A DNA stretch of 64,000 bases from Palsa-504 sp963744005 (GCA_963744005.1 CAVURU010000003.1:744001-808000), one strand, 5' to 3'; positions 49,433 through 58,190 are shown, counted from the stretch's first letter. Numbers and translations are program-made. Notes: generated by a model not told the origin, from the sequence alone.

Positions 49433-51037
49433 CTAGTTAATCCGCAGCGCGAGGAAGAAATCCACCTGGTCATCCAGCGAGGACAGGTCGCGGCCGGTCA
49501 GCTCCTCGATCCGCCGGATCCGGTACCGCACCGTGTTGACGTGGACATACATGGTGGCCGCGCAGGAATTCCAGGAACCCGAGCAGGCCAGGAACTCGCG
49601 CAGGGTGGGCAGCAGCTCGGCCCGGTGCCGCTCGTCGTAGTCCTCCAGCGGGCCGAGCAGCCGCTGCCGGAACGAGCGCAGCACGCTGCCCGGCACGCCG
49701 GCCAGCAGCAGCTCGTGCGAGGCCACCTCGTCGCTGGCCACGGCCGAGACGGCCGAGGCGGCCCGGAGGACAGCCAGCCGGCGGGCGCTGCCCGCCTCGT
49801 GCAGCGCCCCGGCCAGGCCGGCCACCCCCGCCGCGGGCGCGCTGACCCCCACGGCCAGCCGGACCCGGGAGCGGTCGCACTCCAGCACCGGCGCCGCGGC
49901 ACGCAGCCGCTCGGTGAACGCGTGCGGGGCGGCCGCCTCGTGGTCGGCGGGCAGCGGCAGCAGGATCACGACCTGGTCGCCGAGCGGCGCGGCCACGGCG
50001 CCGCCGGCGTACGGCACGGCCAGTTCCTCGGCCAGGTCACAGCGCCAGCGTTCGGCGTTCTGCCCGGCCATCCGGGCGGCGTCGGCGGTCATCGCGGCGA
50101 CCAGGTAGGCCGCGTCGGGGGCCAGCCCGGCGGTGCGCATCAGCGAGGCGACCTCGGACCGGGCCGTGCCCTCGGCCTGGGCGGCGAGCATGGTGACGAT
50201 GGCCTCGGCCAGCTTTCGGTCACCGGCCCGCCCGGCGTCCAGCCGGGCCCGTTCCAGGGCCGCGTCCGCGGCCAGCTCCGCGACCGATTCACGCAGCTCA
50301 TGGACGGCCGGGCCCCAGTCCTGCTCGTGCCCGGCGCAGGCCACGAACCAGCTGGTGACCCGCGGCTCGCCGCCCACGCCGAACAGGGTGAACTTCCCCC
50401 CGCCGGATGCGGAACTGGGGATCCTCACCGCCGTGGGCAGCCGGTCGGCTCGCAGGTACTCCGCGGCCAGCCGGACCCCGAGCGGCGCGGCCAGGGACGG
50501 CCCGGTCCCGCCCACCACCCGGCCCATGGCGGTGAGCAGCCAGCAGTCGACGCCCATCTCGCGGCCCATCAGCCGGAACATGGCGTCCAGGCCCGCGCCC
50601 TCGGCCACCGCGGACAGCAGCAGCCGGCGCCGCCCGAGCACCCGGGTCATGGCCGTGACCCGGTCGCCGGTCAGCCGGCGGCTGACCTCGTCGCTGACCA
50701 GGGCGAAGGACGTCTCGGCCGGCACCGCGAGCAGCGCGATGCCGTACTGGCCGCAGGCCTGGATGACCTCGGGCTTGATCGCGCCGAGGGCCTCCCCGGC
50801 ACCCATCACGCCCGCCCCGGCCTGGGCCATGGCCCGCACGAAACGGTCGGCGTCCCCGGCCTCCCGGCACCAGGTCATGCCGGTCAGGACCAGGTCGTCC
50901 GGTGTCAGGTAGCGGCTGGGATCGGGCAGGTCGGTGGTGAAGACGTGCCGGATCTCATGGTCGGCCCCGGACGCATCGGTGAGCAGCCTGAGCCCGAGGC
51001 CAGGCGCGTTGAGCAGATCCCGCACCTGCAAGGGCAT
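49433..51037 (-). CDS. pucR: PucR-family transcriptional regulator of purine catabolism
   Basis: 534 residues; ATG 51037 chosen because GGAGGTGA lies 5 nt upstream (the frame continues to 51082). The N-terminal PucR ligand domain is MPLQVRDLLNAPGLGLRLL through about 130 (FTTDLPDPSRYLTPDDLVLT). A GGDEF-like middle follows. The C-terminal HTH_30 reads SCAATMYVHVNTVRYRIRRI, EELTGRDLSSLDDQVDFFLA. PucR proteins activate or repress purine degradation genes in response to pathway metabolites. It is divergent from the uraD-uricase-xdh operon, with a palindrome between; control of that operon is strongly suggested. Confidence 0.9.
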   Translation of the reverse strand: MPLQVRDLLNAPGLGLRLLTDASGADHEIRHVFTTDLPDPSRYLTPDDLVLTGMTWCREAGDADRFVRAMAQAGAGVMGAGEALGAIKPEVIQACGQYGIALLAVPAETSFALVSDEVSRRLTGDRVTAMTRVLGRRRLLLSAVAEGAGLDAMFRLMGREMGVDCWLLTAMGRVVGGTGPSLAAPLGVRLAAEYLRADRLPTAVRIPSSASGGGKFTLFGVGGEPRVTSWFVACAGHEQDWGPAVHELRESVAELAADAALERARLDAGRAGDRKLAEAIVTMLAAQAEGTARSEVASLMRTAGLAPDAAYLVAAMTADAARMAGQNAERWRCDLAEELAVPYAGGAVAAPLGDQVVILLPLPADHEAAAPHAFTERLRAAAPVLECDRSRVRLAVGVSAPAAGVAGLAGALHEAGSARRLAVLRAASAVSAVASDEVASHELLLAGVPGSVLRSFRQRLLGPLEDYDERHRAELLPTLREFLACSGSWNSCAATMYVHVNTVRYRIRRIEELTGRDLSSLDDQVDFFLALRIN

Positions 51038-51085
51038 CGCGATCACCTCCGGCGCCGAGCCTTCCTGGGGCACCGTAGCCACCGG

Positions 51086-51107
51086 TTGTTTAGCGAAAGC
51101 TACAAAA
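51086..51107. promoter_or_regulatory. Imperfect inverted repeat near pucR
   Basis: TTGTTTAGC (51086-51094) faces GCTACAAAA (51099-51107) across GAAA; seven of nine positions pair. It is the only AT-rich spot in the intergenic region and lies 49 bp before the pucR ATG, so it may be an autoregulatory site or overlap the pucR promoter. Confidence 0.45.
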
Positions 51108-51138
51108 CCGCTGCGCTCAGGTTACCGGCGATTGATTC

Positions 51139-51152
51139 GATAGGCGCCTATC
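51139..51152. promoter_or_regulatory. Perfect 14-bp palindrome between pucR and uraD
   Basis: GATAGGCGCCTATC is fully self-complementary. It is 33 bp before the uraD ATG and 102 bp before the pucR ATG, placed well to control the urate operon. PucR is the obvious candidate binder, by position only. Confidence 0.6.
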
Positions 51153-51184
51153 ACCTGGGCGGGACCGGCTGGTTGGATGATCAC

Positions 51185-51694
51185 ATGGGGAGCCAGGACC
51201 CGCAGGCCTCGACGCTGGCGGCGTTCAACGCGGCTCCGCCGCAGGTCGCCGAGCGGGACCTGCTCGCGTGCTGCGCGTCGGCGTCGTTCGCCCGGCGGAT
51301 GGCCGGCGGGCGCCCGTACCCCGGGCCGGACGCCGTCTGGACCGCGGTGGACGCCGTTTTCACGGGCCTGACCTGGGACGATATCGTCGAGAGCATGAAC
51401 GCCCACCCCCGGATCGGGGACCGGGTGCGCAGCGGGGGCTGGTCGGCGGGCGAGCAGTCCGGGGCCGCGTCGGCCAGCGACGGCGTGCGCCAGGCGCTGG
51501 CTGACGGGAACGCGGCCTACCAGGGCCGGTTCGGCCATGTGTTCCTGATCTGCGCCAGCGGCCTGTCCGGCGAGCAGATGCTGGCCGCGCTGCAGGCCAG
51601 GCTGCGGAACGACGAGGAGGCCGAACGGCCGGTGGTGAAAGAAGAACTGCGAAAGATCACCCGGCTGCGCCTGGCCAGGCTGCTGAGCCTATGA
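51185..51694 (+). CDS. uraD: 2-oxo-4-hydroxy-4-carboxy-5-ureidoimidazoline (OHCU) decarboxylase
   Basis: 169 residues from ATG 51185, normal length. The active-site signature AHPRIGDRV (catalytic His, about residue 73) and GNAAYQGRFGHVFLICASG are family hallmarks, and RLRNDEEAERPVVKEELRKI near the end matches the family. It decarboxylates OHCU to S-allantoin, the third step of urate breakdown. It opens the plus-strand purine operon, and its stop overlaps the first possible uraH start. Confidence 0.95.
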   Translation: MGSQDPQASTLAAFNAAPPQVAERDLLACCASASFARRMAGGRPYPGPDAVWTAVDAVFTGLTWDDIVESMNAHPRIGDRVRSGGWSAGEQSGAASASDGVRQALADGNAAYQGRFGHVFLICASGLSGEQMLAALQARLRNDEEAERPVVKEELRKITRLRLARLLSL

Positions 51695-51736
51695 GCGAAG
51701 ACCCTGAGCCTATGAGCGAAGACCCTGGGCCTATGA
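51685..51736 (+). repeat. 21-bp tandem duplication that multiplies the uraH start codon
   Basis: GAGCCTATGAGCGAAGACCCT occurs at 51685-51705 and 51706-51726, with a third partial copy (GGGCCTATGA) at 51727. Each carries an in-frame ATG: 51691, 51712 and 51733. The first also contains the uraD stop. Confidence 0.9.
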
Positions 51737-52065
51737 CCGCGGCGACGCTGTCCACGCACGTCCTGGACGCCGTAGCCGGGCGGCCCGCGGCGGCGCTGGA
51801 GGTGCGCCTGGAGCACCTGGGACCGGGCGGCTGGGCGCTGGCCGGACAGGGCCGCACCGGCGCGGACGGGCGGCTGGGGCTGGGCAGCTTCGGGCCTGGC
51901 GGGTACCGGATCACGTTCGGCAGCGGGGCCTACTTCGCGGCTCTCGGGATGGCGTCGTTCTACCCCGTGGTCACGGTGACCTTCGAGATGGCCAGCGATG
52001 GCCAGCACTACCACGTGCCGCTGCTGCTGAGCCCGTACGCCTATTCCACCTACCGCGGGAGCTGA
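51691..52065 (+). CDS. uraH: 5-hydroxyisourate hydrolase (transthyretin-like)
   Basis: 124 residues from ATG 51691; starts at 51712 or 51733 give 117 or 110 residues, the last being closest to the family length. Signatures: LSTHVLDAVAGRPA at the N terminus (catalytic His) and QHYHVPLLLSPYAYSTYRGS at the end, the YRGS C-terminus that defines the enzyme against transthyretin. It hydrolyses 5-hydroxyisourate to OHCU. It is coupled to uraD (ATGA) and 3 bp before the uricase gene. Confidence 0.95.
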   Translation: MSEDPEPMSEDPGPMTAATLSTHVLDAVAGRPAAALEVRLEHLGPGGWALAGQGRTGADGRLGLGSFGPGGYRITFGSGAYFAALGMASFYPVVTVTFEMASDGQHYHVPLLLSPYAYSTYRGS

Positions 52066-52068
52066 GCC

Positions 52069-52935
52069 ATGGGCATCGTGCTGGGCGACAACCGGTACGG
52101 GAAGGCGGAAGTCCGCCTCCTGCACGTCAGCCGCGAAGACGGCAGACACGAGATCACCGACCTGAACGTCAGCGTGGCGCTGTCCGGCGACCTGGACGCG
52201 GTCCACCTGACCGGCGACAACTCGGCCGTGCTGACCACCGACGCGCAGAAGAACACGGTGTTCGCCATGGCCAAGGAGCACGGGGTCAGCCAGATCGAGG
52301 ATTTCGCGCTGCTGCTGGCCCGGCACTTCGTGGCGTCGCAGCAGGCCATCACGTTCGCCCGGGTCCAGGTGGAGCAGTACGGGTGGGAGCGGCTGGGCGG
52401 CCATTCCTTCGCCCGCTCCGGGCGGGAGACCAGGACCACGACGGTCAGCCACGACGGCCGGGACTCCTGGGTCGTCTCCGGGCTGCGCGACCTGGTCGTA
52501 CTGAACTCGGCGGGCTCGGAGTTCTGGGGCTTCGCCCGGGACCGGTACACCACCCTGGCCGAGACCAAGGACCGGATCCTGGCCACCGCGGTGGATGCGC
52601 AGTGGCGGCACGCCTCGGCCGAGCCGGCCCCCGGGCCCGGCTGGGATGAGTCCTACGCCGGGGCCCGGGAGCTGCTGCTGGCCGGATTCACGGAGACCTA
52701 CAGCTACTCGCTGCAGCAGACGCTGTACGCCATGGGCCGCCGGGTGCTGGAGGGCCGGCCGGAGATCGCCGAGATCCGGCTGGCGCTGCCGAACAAGCAC
52801 CACTTCGAGGTCGACATGTCGCCGTTCGGCCTGACCAACGGCGGGGAGGTGTTCTACGCCGCCGACCGGCCGTACGGGCTCATCGAGGGGACCGTGACCC
52901 GGGACGAGGCGCCGCCCGCCGGGAGAGCGTGGTAG
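52069..52935 (+). CDS. Urate oxidase (cofactor-independent uricase)
   Basis: 288 residues from ATG 52069. It has two T-fold repeats. Motifs: LTTDAQKNTVFAMAKEHGV (the catalytic Thr region), SQIEDFALLLARHF, LVVLNSAGSEFWGFARDRYT and LPNKHHFEVDMSPFG. Lys near KAEV, Thr in TTD and His in KHHF form the active site at the dimer interface. It oxidises urate to 5-hydroxyisourate with O2, releasing H2O2; no catalase is in the cluster. In the operon between uraH and the xanthine dehydrogenase genes. Confidence 0.96.
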   Translation: MGIVLGDNRYGKAEVRLLHVSREDGRHEITDLNVSVALSGDLDAVHLTGDNSAVLTTDAQKNTVFAMAKEHGVSQIEDFALLLARHFVASQQAITFARVQVEQYGWERLGGHSFARSGRETRTTTVSHDGRDSWVVSGLRDLVVLNSAGSEFWGFARDRYTTLAETKDRILATAVDAQWRHASAEPAPGPGWDESYAGARELLLAGFTETYSYSLQQTLYAMGRRVLEGRPEIAEIRLALPNKHHFEVDMSPFGLTNGGEVFYAADRPYGLIEGTVTRDEAPPAGRAW

Positions 52936-52938
52936 GCC

Positions 52939-53838
52939 ATGGAATTCCTGGCGCCCGGGTCGCTGGCTGAGGCGCTCGCGGCCAAGGCGGAGCAGCCCGG
53001 CGCGGTGCCGGTCGCGGGCGGCACCGACGTCATGGTCGAGATCAACTTCGACGCGCGGCGGCCCGACGCGCTGCTGGACCTGAACCGGGTCGGCGAGCTG
53101 GCCACCTGGCGCCGGGACGGCGGCCAGCTGCGGATCGGCGCCGGGGTGACCTACACGCGGCTCATCGCCGAGCTGGGCGCGGTGCTGCCCGGGCTGGCCA
53201 TGGCGGCCCGCACGGTCGGGTCGCCGCAGATCCGCAACCGCGGCACGGTGGGCGGCAACCTGGGCGCCGCCTCGCCGGCCGGCGACACGCACCCGGTGCT
53301 GCTGGCCGCCCGGGCCTCGGTCGAGGTGCGCTCCGTCCGCGGCACGCGGGTCATCCCGGCGGCCGAGTTCTACGCCGGGCCCAAGCGGAACGTGCTGGAA
53401 CCGGACGAGCTCATCACCGCGGTGCTGATCCCGGTCGCGCCGGGACCCCAGCAGTTCGCCAAGGTCGGCACCAGGAACGCGATGGTCATCGCGGTCTGCG
53501 CGTTCGCGCTGGAACTGCGGCCTCCGGCGCCGGGCCGGCCGCCGGGGGTGGGCACCGGGATCGGCTCGGCCGGCCCCACCCCGCTGCGCGCCGCCGACGC
53601 GGAGGAGTTCCTGGCCGGCGTGCTGGCCGAGCCGGGCCGGTGGGACGCACCGGACCCGCTCCCGGATCCGGTCACGGCCCGGTTCGGCGAGCTGGTCGCG
53701 GCGGCGGCCCGGCCCATCGATGACGTGCGGGGATCGGCCGCCTACCGGCGGCACGCCCTGGCCGTGCTGGCCCGGCGGACGCTGGCCTGGGCCTGGGCCG
53801 AATCGCACCGGGCCGGGAGGAGGACGGAATGCGGGTGA
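52939..53838 (+). CDS. Xanthine dehydrogenase FAD-binding subunit
   Basis: 299 residues from ATG 52939. FAD motifs VPVAGGTDVMVEINFDARRP (residues about 24-43) and IRNRGTVGGNLGAASPAGDT (about 95-114) are clear, and the CO-dehydrogenase flavoprotein C-terminal domain follows. It takes electrons from the Fe-S subunit to NAD+. A Pro/Gly linker (residues about 195-215) is longer than usual. It is 3 bp after the uricase gene and overlaps the Fe-S gene by 10 bp. Confidence 0.94.
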   Translation: MEFLAPGSLAEALAAKAEQPGAVPVAGGTDVMVEINFDARRPDALLDLNRVGELATWRRDGGQLRIGAGVTYTRLIAELGAVLPGLAMAARTVGSPQIRNRGTVGGNLGAASPAGDTHPVLLAARASVEVRSVRGTRVIPAAEFYAGPKRNVLEPDELITAVLIPVAPGPQQFAKVGTRNAMVIAVCAFALELRPPAPGRPPGVGTGIGSAGPTPLRAADAEEFLAGVLAEPGRWDAPDPLPDPVTARFGELVAAAARPIDDVRGSAAYRRHALAVLARRTLAWAWAESHRAGRRTECG

Positions 53839-54323
53839 CGCTGACGGTCAACGGCGAGCAGGCCACCGCCGATGACGTGTGGGAGGGCGAGAGCCTGCTG
53901 TTCGTGCTCCGCGAGCGGCTGGCGCTGCCCGGCTCCAAGAACGCCTGCGAGCAGGGCGAGTGCGGCTCGTGCACGGTGCTGCTCGATGACGTGCCGGTGT
54001 GCGCGTGCCTGGTCGCGGCCGGGCAGGCGGCGGGCCGCGACGTGGTCACGGTCGAGGGCCTGGCCGGACCGGCCCCCGGGGCGCTGCACCCGGTCCAGCA
54101 GGCCTTCATCGAGGCGGGCGCGGTGCAGTGCGGCTTCTGCACGCCAGGCCTGATCGTCGCGACCCAGGACCTGCTGGCCCGCAGCGCGGGCGTGCCCGCC
54201 GACGCGGACATCCGCGAGGCGCTGGCTGGCAACCTGTGCCGGTGCACGGGCTACGAGAAGATCCTGGAGGCCGTGCGGCTGGCCGCGGCCCGGATGAGCG
54301 CGGAATCCGGGGCGGCGCGATGA
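53829..54323 (+). CDS. Xanthine dehydrogenase 2Fe-2S subunit
   Basis: 164 residues; ATG 53829 follows GGGAGGAGG inside the end of the FAD-subunit gene. The first cluster ligands are CEQGECGSCTVLLDDVPVC (residues about 39-58). The second set is CGFCTPG (about 101) and CRCTGY (about 138). It carries electrons from molybdopterin to FAD. The stop overlaps the start of the large subunit (ATGA). Confidence 0.96.
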   Translation: MRVTLTVNGEQATADDVWEGESLLFVLRERLALPGSKNACEQGECGSCTVLLDDVPVCACLVAAGQAAGRDVVTVEGLAGPAPGALHPVQQAFIEAGAVQCGFCTPGLIVATQDLLARSAGVPADADIREALAGNLCRCTGYEKILEAVRLAAARMSAESGAAR

Positions 54324-56572
54324 CCGTTACCCGTGGCCCGGCGACCGCCACCCGCGCCGAACGCGGCCTGCGCGGCGGGATCGGCGACAGCCCGGCCCGG
54401 CCGGACGGCCGGCAGAAGGTGACCGGGGAGTTCGCCTACGCCTCCGACCTGTGGCTGGACGGCATGCTGTGGGGTGTCACGCTGCGCAGCCCGCATCCGC
54501 GGGCCCGGCTGCTCGGGCTGGACATCAGCGCGGCGCTGGCCGTGCCCGGGGTGGCCGCCGTGCTGACCCACGAGGACGTGCCCGGCGCCAGGACCTACGG
54601 CCTGGAGCACAAGGACCAGCCGGTGCTGGCCTGGGACCAGGTCCGGTACCAGGGCGAGCCGGTGGCCCTGGTCGCGGCCGATCATCCGGAGACGGCCCGG
54701 CGGGCCGCGGCCCGGATCAACGCCGCCTACCAGGTGCTGCCGCCGGTGACCGACGCGCGCGCAGCCTTGGCCCCGGGTGCCCCGGCCCTGCACGAGGGGG
54801 GCAACCTGGTCCGCCACGTGCAGATCCGCAAGGGCCGCCCGGACACCCGGGCGGACGTCGTGGTGCGCGGCGAGTACCAGGTCGGCATGCAGGACCAGGC
54901 CTTCCTCGGCCCCGAGTCGGGCCTGGCCGTGGCGGCCGAGGACGGCGGCGTCGACCTTTTCGTGGCCACCCAGTGGCTGCACGCCGACCGGGGCCAGATC
55001 GCGGCCTGCCTGGGCCTGGCCGAGGAGAAGGTGCGCATCACCCTGTCCGGGGTGGGCGGCGCGTTCGGCGCCCGCGAGGACGTGTCGATGCAGATCCACG
55101 CGTGCCTGCTCGCGCTGCGCACCCGCAAGCCGGTCAAGATGGTGTACTCCCGGGAGGAGTCCTTCTTCGGGCACGTGCACCGGCACCCGGCCTCGATGCG
55201 CTACGAGCACGGCAGCACGGCCGACGGGCGGCTGGTGTACGTCAAGGCGGACATCGTGCTGGACGGCGGCGCGTACGCGTCCAGCTCGCCGGCCGTGGCG
55301 GCCAACGCGGCGACGCTCGGCATCGGCCCGTATGAGGTGCCGCACGTGGCGATGGACTGCTTCGCGGCCTACACCAACAACCCGCCCTGCGGCGCGATGC
55401 GCGGCTTCGGCGCGGTGCAGGCCTGCTTCGCCTACGAGACGCAGATGGACAAGCTGGCCGCCGAGCTCGGCCTGGACCCGGTCGAGCTGCGGCTCCGCAA
55501 CGCGATGCGGGAGGGCTCGGTCATGCCGACCGGCCAGGTGGTGGACTCAGCCGCCCCGGTGGCCGAGATCCTCAGCCTGGTCCGGTCCCGGCCGCTGCCG
55601 CCCGCCGCCGGCGGCGGCCCGGCCGACCTGCGGACGGTACCCGGCGGGGTGGGCAACACCACGCACGGCGAGGGGGTGGTGCGCGGCGTCGGGTACGCGG
55701 TGGGGATCAAGAACATCTGCTTCTCCGAAGGCTTCGACGACTACTCCACGGCCCGGGTCCGGCTGGAGCTGGCCGGGGGCGAGCCGGTCGTCCAGGTGCA
55801 CACCGCGGCGGCCGAGGTGGGGCAGGGCCTGGTCACGGTGCTGAGCCAGATCGCCCGGACGGAGCTCGGGGTGGAGCAGGTCGTCATCCTGCCCGCCGAC
55901 ACCTCGATCGGCAGCGCCGGTTCCTCCTCGGCCTCCCGGCAGACCTACGTGACCGGCGGCGCGGTGCGGGCCGCCTGCCAGGCGGTGCGGGCCGAGCTCG
56001 ACCGCCGGGCGGCGGAGCGGTTCGGCGCCCCGGCCCCGAGCCTGGCCGCCTTGCTGGCCGAGCCCGCTGAGCGGACGGTGACCTGGCGGCACCGGCCCAC
56101 CGAGACGCTGGACCCGGAGACCGGTCAGGGCCAGGCTCACGTCCAGTACGCGTTCGCCGCGCACCGCGCCGTGGTCGACGTGGACACCGAGCTGGGCCTG
56201 GTCAAGGTGGTGGAGATCGCCACCGCGCAGGACGTGGGCAAGGCCATGAACCCGCAGGCGGTGGAGGGCCAGATCCAGGGCGGCATCGCCCAGGGTCTCG
56301 GCCTGGCCGTGATGGAGGAGATCCAGGTGACCGACGGCGTGGTGCGCAACCCGTCCTTCACCGACTACCTGATCCCCACCATCTTGGACATGCCGCCGGT
56401 CCGGCTGGACGTGCTGGAGCTGGCCGATCCGCACGCCCCGTACGGCCTGCGCGGGGTGGGCGAGCCGCCGACGATATCCTCGACTCCCGCGGTGGTGGCC
56501 GCGATCCGGGCCGCCACCGGCCGGGACCTGACTCGGGTCCCGGTCCGCCCTGAGCACATCACCGGGACGTGA
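54320..56572 (+). CDS. Xanthine dehydrogenase molybdopterin-binding subunit
   Basis: 750 residues. A KVTGEFAYASDLWLDGMLWG start is typical. The Mo-cofactor and substrate motifs are VGGAFGAREDVSMQIHACLLA, CGAMRGFGAVQACFAYETQM (substrate Arg) and AAEVGQGLVTVLSQIARTELG. The catalytic glutamate is in YGLRGVGEPPTISS near the C terminus. It hydroxylates xanthine (and likely hypoxanthine) to urate. The unfused three-gene arrangement FAD, FeS, Mo is normal for bacteria. The Mo cofactor insertion chaperone is not in the window. Confidence 0.96.
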   Translation: MTVTRGPATATRAERGLRGGIGDSPARPDGRQKVTGEFAYASDLWLDGMLWGVTLRSPHPRARLLGLDISAALAVPGVAAVLTHEDVPGARTYGLEHKDQPVLAWDQVRYQGEPVALVAADHPETARRAAARINAAYQVLPPVTDARAALAPGAPALHEGGNLVRHVQIRKGRPDTRADVVVRGEYQVGMQDQAFLGPESGLAVAAEDGGVDLFVATQWLHADRGQIAACLGLAEEKVRITLSGVGGAFGAREDVSMQIHACLLALRTRKPVKMVYSREESFFGHVHRHPASMRYEHGSTADGRLVYVKADIVLDGGAYASSSPAVAANAATLGIGPYEVPHVAMDCFAAYTNNPPCGAMRGFGAVQACFAYETQMDKLAAELGLDPVELRLRNAMREGSVMPTGQVVDSAAPVAEILSLVRSRPLPPAAGGGPADLRTVPGGVGNTTHGEGVVRGVGYAVGIKNICFSEGFDDYSTARVRLELAGGEPVVQVHTAAAEVGQGLVTVLSQIARTELGVEQVVILPADTSIGSAGSSSASRQTYVTGGAVRAACQAVRAELDRRAAERFGAPAPSLAALLAEPAERTVTWRHRPTETLDPETGQGQAHVQYAFAAHRAVVDVDTELGLVKVVEIATAQDVGKAMNPQAVEGQIQGGIAQGLGLAVMEEIQVTDGVVRNPSFTDYLIPTILDMPPVRLDVLELADPHAPYGLRGVGEPPTISSTPAVVAAIRAATGRDLTRVPVRPEHITGT

Positions 56573-56970
56573 GAGCGATGCCGTACATGTTCCTCAACGG
56601 AGGCGGGATGCGCGGCGGTTCACTGCACCACCTGCTGCGCGACTGCCCGCTGGTGGCCGAGACCCGCACCGCGCCGCTGTACCGGCTCTACTCGGTCGGG
56701 GACCGCTACCCGGCCCTGCAGCTGGCCAGCGAGGCCGCCGGCCCGGCGCACCCCGGGTCGGCCATCGCGGGTGAGGTGTACGACCTGCCGCTGGACCTGC
56801 TGCGCGACGATCTGCTGCCCGCCGAGCCGCCCGAGCTGGAGCTGGGCGTGGTGCAGCTGGCCGGCGGCCTGGACGCGCTGGGCATGATCCTGCGGCGGGA
56901 GCGCCCGGCGCTGGAGCTCAGCGACATCACCGGGTTCGGCGGCTGGCGCGCCTACCTGGCCCGGGCCTAG
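56569..56970 (+). CDS. Gamma-glutamylcyclotransferase/AIG2-like protein (allophanate-hydrolase C-terminal-domain type)
   Basis: 133 residues; GTG 56569 overlaps the XDH stop (GTGA), ATG 56578 is an alternative. MFLNGGGMRGGSLHHLLRDC, then ETRTAPLYRLYSVGDRYPAL and GSAIAGEVYDLPLDLL follow the GGCT fold pattern (YGxLxxG-like turn, Glu-rich EPPELELGVVQL). Similar domains form the C-terminus of allophanate hydrolase, a urea-nitrogen enzyme, so a role in handling ureide or urea-derived compounds fits the coupled position. Activity itself is unproven. Confidence 0.7.
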   Translation: MRAMPYMFLNGGGMRGGSLHHLLRDCPLVAETRTAPLYRLYSVGDRYPALQLASEAAGPAHPGSAIAGEVYDLPLDLLRDDLLPAEPPELELGVVQLAGGLDALGMILRRERPALELSDITGFGGWRAYLARA

Positions 56971-58106
56971 GACGCGACGAAGGCCAGCCCGGACGGGTGC
57001 AGGGTGGCGCCGCGCAGCGAGACCGGGCCGACGTGGCCGTTGAACATGTTCAGCTGCCCGAGGTAGCTGCCCGTCGACCCGGTGGCGGCGACGAACGCGG
57101 TGCCCGGCCAGAACGAGCCGTTGATCACGTCGACGGTGTCGCCGGCCGCATCGGTGGCGTAGAACGCGCCCTTCCAGCTCGTCGACCAGGTCGTCTCGCC
57201 GACCGGCTGGGACAGGTTCAGCACCGACAGGCGCTCCTGCTTGCTGCCCGGGGCGCTCAGGTAGACCTGTTGCTTGGTGCCCGGGCTGGACAGCAGGACG
57301 TCACCGGCGAACCGGGGCTGGACAGACGGCACGACCTCGGTGGCCGCCGGATCGGTCAGGCCGAGCGTGACGAGGTGGCCGTAGTGCTGGCCGTTGGCCG
57401 CGGTGGCCTTCGCCTGCTCGGAGAACAGCGCGCTGGCTGCAGCCTGGCGCTTGGCCTTGTCCAGGGTCACCAGGTACGCAGCCGGGTAGCCGGCCGCGGG
57501 CGCGACCTGGCCGGTGGTGCCGGGGTCGGACGCCGCGAGGATGATCTTGCCGCCTGCGAAGGAGACGCCGCTGGTCCCGCCGTTGTGCGGGAGGGGCTTG
57601 GCGTAGCCGTAGGACACGACCACGCCGGTGGCGGGCCGCAGCGTGTACAGGCGGGAGTGACCGGCCGGGTTGACCGTGGCCACCAGCAGCCCGGTCCGCC
57701 GGTTGGCGGCCAGGCCGCTGCTGCGGCCCTGGATGTCCCACTGCCTGACGACCTGGCCCGCGGTGCTGAGCTCCACGATGGTGCTGTCCCGGTTCCCGTC
57801 CGGGCTGGCCTGGCCCTGCGGGCCCACGCCGTTGCCGAACGCGGCGAACAGGTGGCCGTCGAGCATGGTCAGGCTTCCGGGCTGGCTCAGCGGCTCGGAC
57901 AGCCGCGTCATGGACCCGGCCCTGGCGTAGTTGTGGCGCAGGCTCTGGCCTGACACCAGGGAGCGCACGGTGTAGGTGGGGGCGGCCTGATGCGGCTTGG
58001 CCGCGGCGGGCAGCGCGAACGCGGCCGTACCGGCCAGCACGACGGCCGAACCGCCGAGGGCCGTGCCGATGCGCCGCGCGATTCCCGGCCTATCGAGCAG
58101 ATGCAT
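56967..58106 (-). CDS. Secreted protein of unknown function, beta-propeller-like
   Basis: 379 residues from ATG 58106 (GAGG upstream; a longer frame reaches 58169). Signal peptide: basic LDRPGIARRIG, hydrophobic SAVVLAGTAAFALP and an AAAKP cleavage region near residue 33. The mature part has repeating short strands such as TIVELSTAGQVVRQW, TGLLVATVNPAGHSRLYTL and FAGGKIILAASDPGTT, suggesting a propeller of NHL/Lactonase-like type. No catalytic motif is recognised. It interrupts the purine cluster on the opposite strand, overlapping the GGCT-like gene end by 4 bp. Confidence 0.7.
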   Translation of the reverse strand: MHLLDRPGIARRIGTALGGSAVVLAGTAAFALPAAAKPHQAAPTYTVRSLVSGQSLRHNYARAGSMTRLSEPLSQPGSLTMLDGHLFAAFGNGVGPQGQASPDGNRDSTIVELSTAGQVVRQWDIQGRSSGLAANRRTGLLVATVNPAGHSRLYTLRPATGVVVSYGYAKPLPHNGGTSGVSFAGGKIILAASDPGTTGQVAPAAGYPAAYLVTLDKAKRQAAASALFSEQAKATAANGQHYGHLVTLGLTDPAATEVVPSVQPRFAGDVLLSSPGTKQQVYLSAPGSKQERLSVLNLSQPVGETTWSTSWKGAFYATDAAGDTVDVINGSFWPGTAFVAATGSTGSYLGQLNMFNGHVGPVSLRGATLHPSGLAFVAS

Positions 58107-58169
58107 CGTCCTCGCCTCTTCGTCTGCGGTGTCGTGCGGGGCCAGCGCTAGCGCCGTACCGAGCATCAA

Positions 58170-58190
58170 CCTTCAACTCGTCGTTGAAGG
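58170..58190. promoter_or_regulatory. Inverted repeat between the secreted-protein and hydroxypyruvate-isomerase genes
   Basis: CCTTCAAC (58170-58177) and GTTGAAGG (58183-58190) are perfect 8-bp arms with a 5-bp centre, in the divergent 197-bp region. The right arm also forms AAGGAG, a good SD for an ATG at 58200 whose frame is not convincing. It looks like an operator for one or both divergent genes. Confidence 0.5.
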
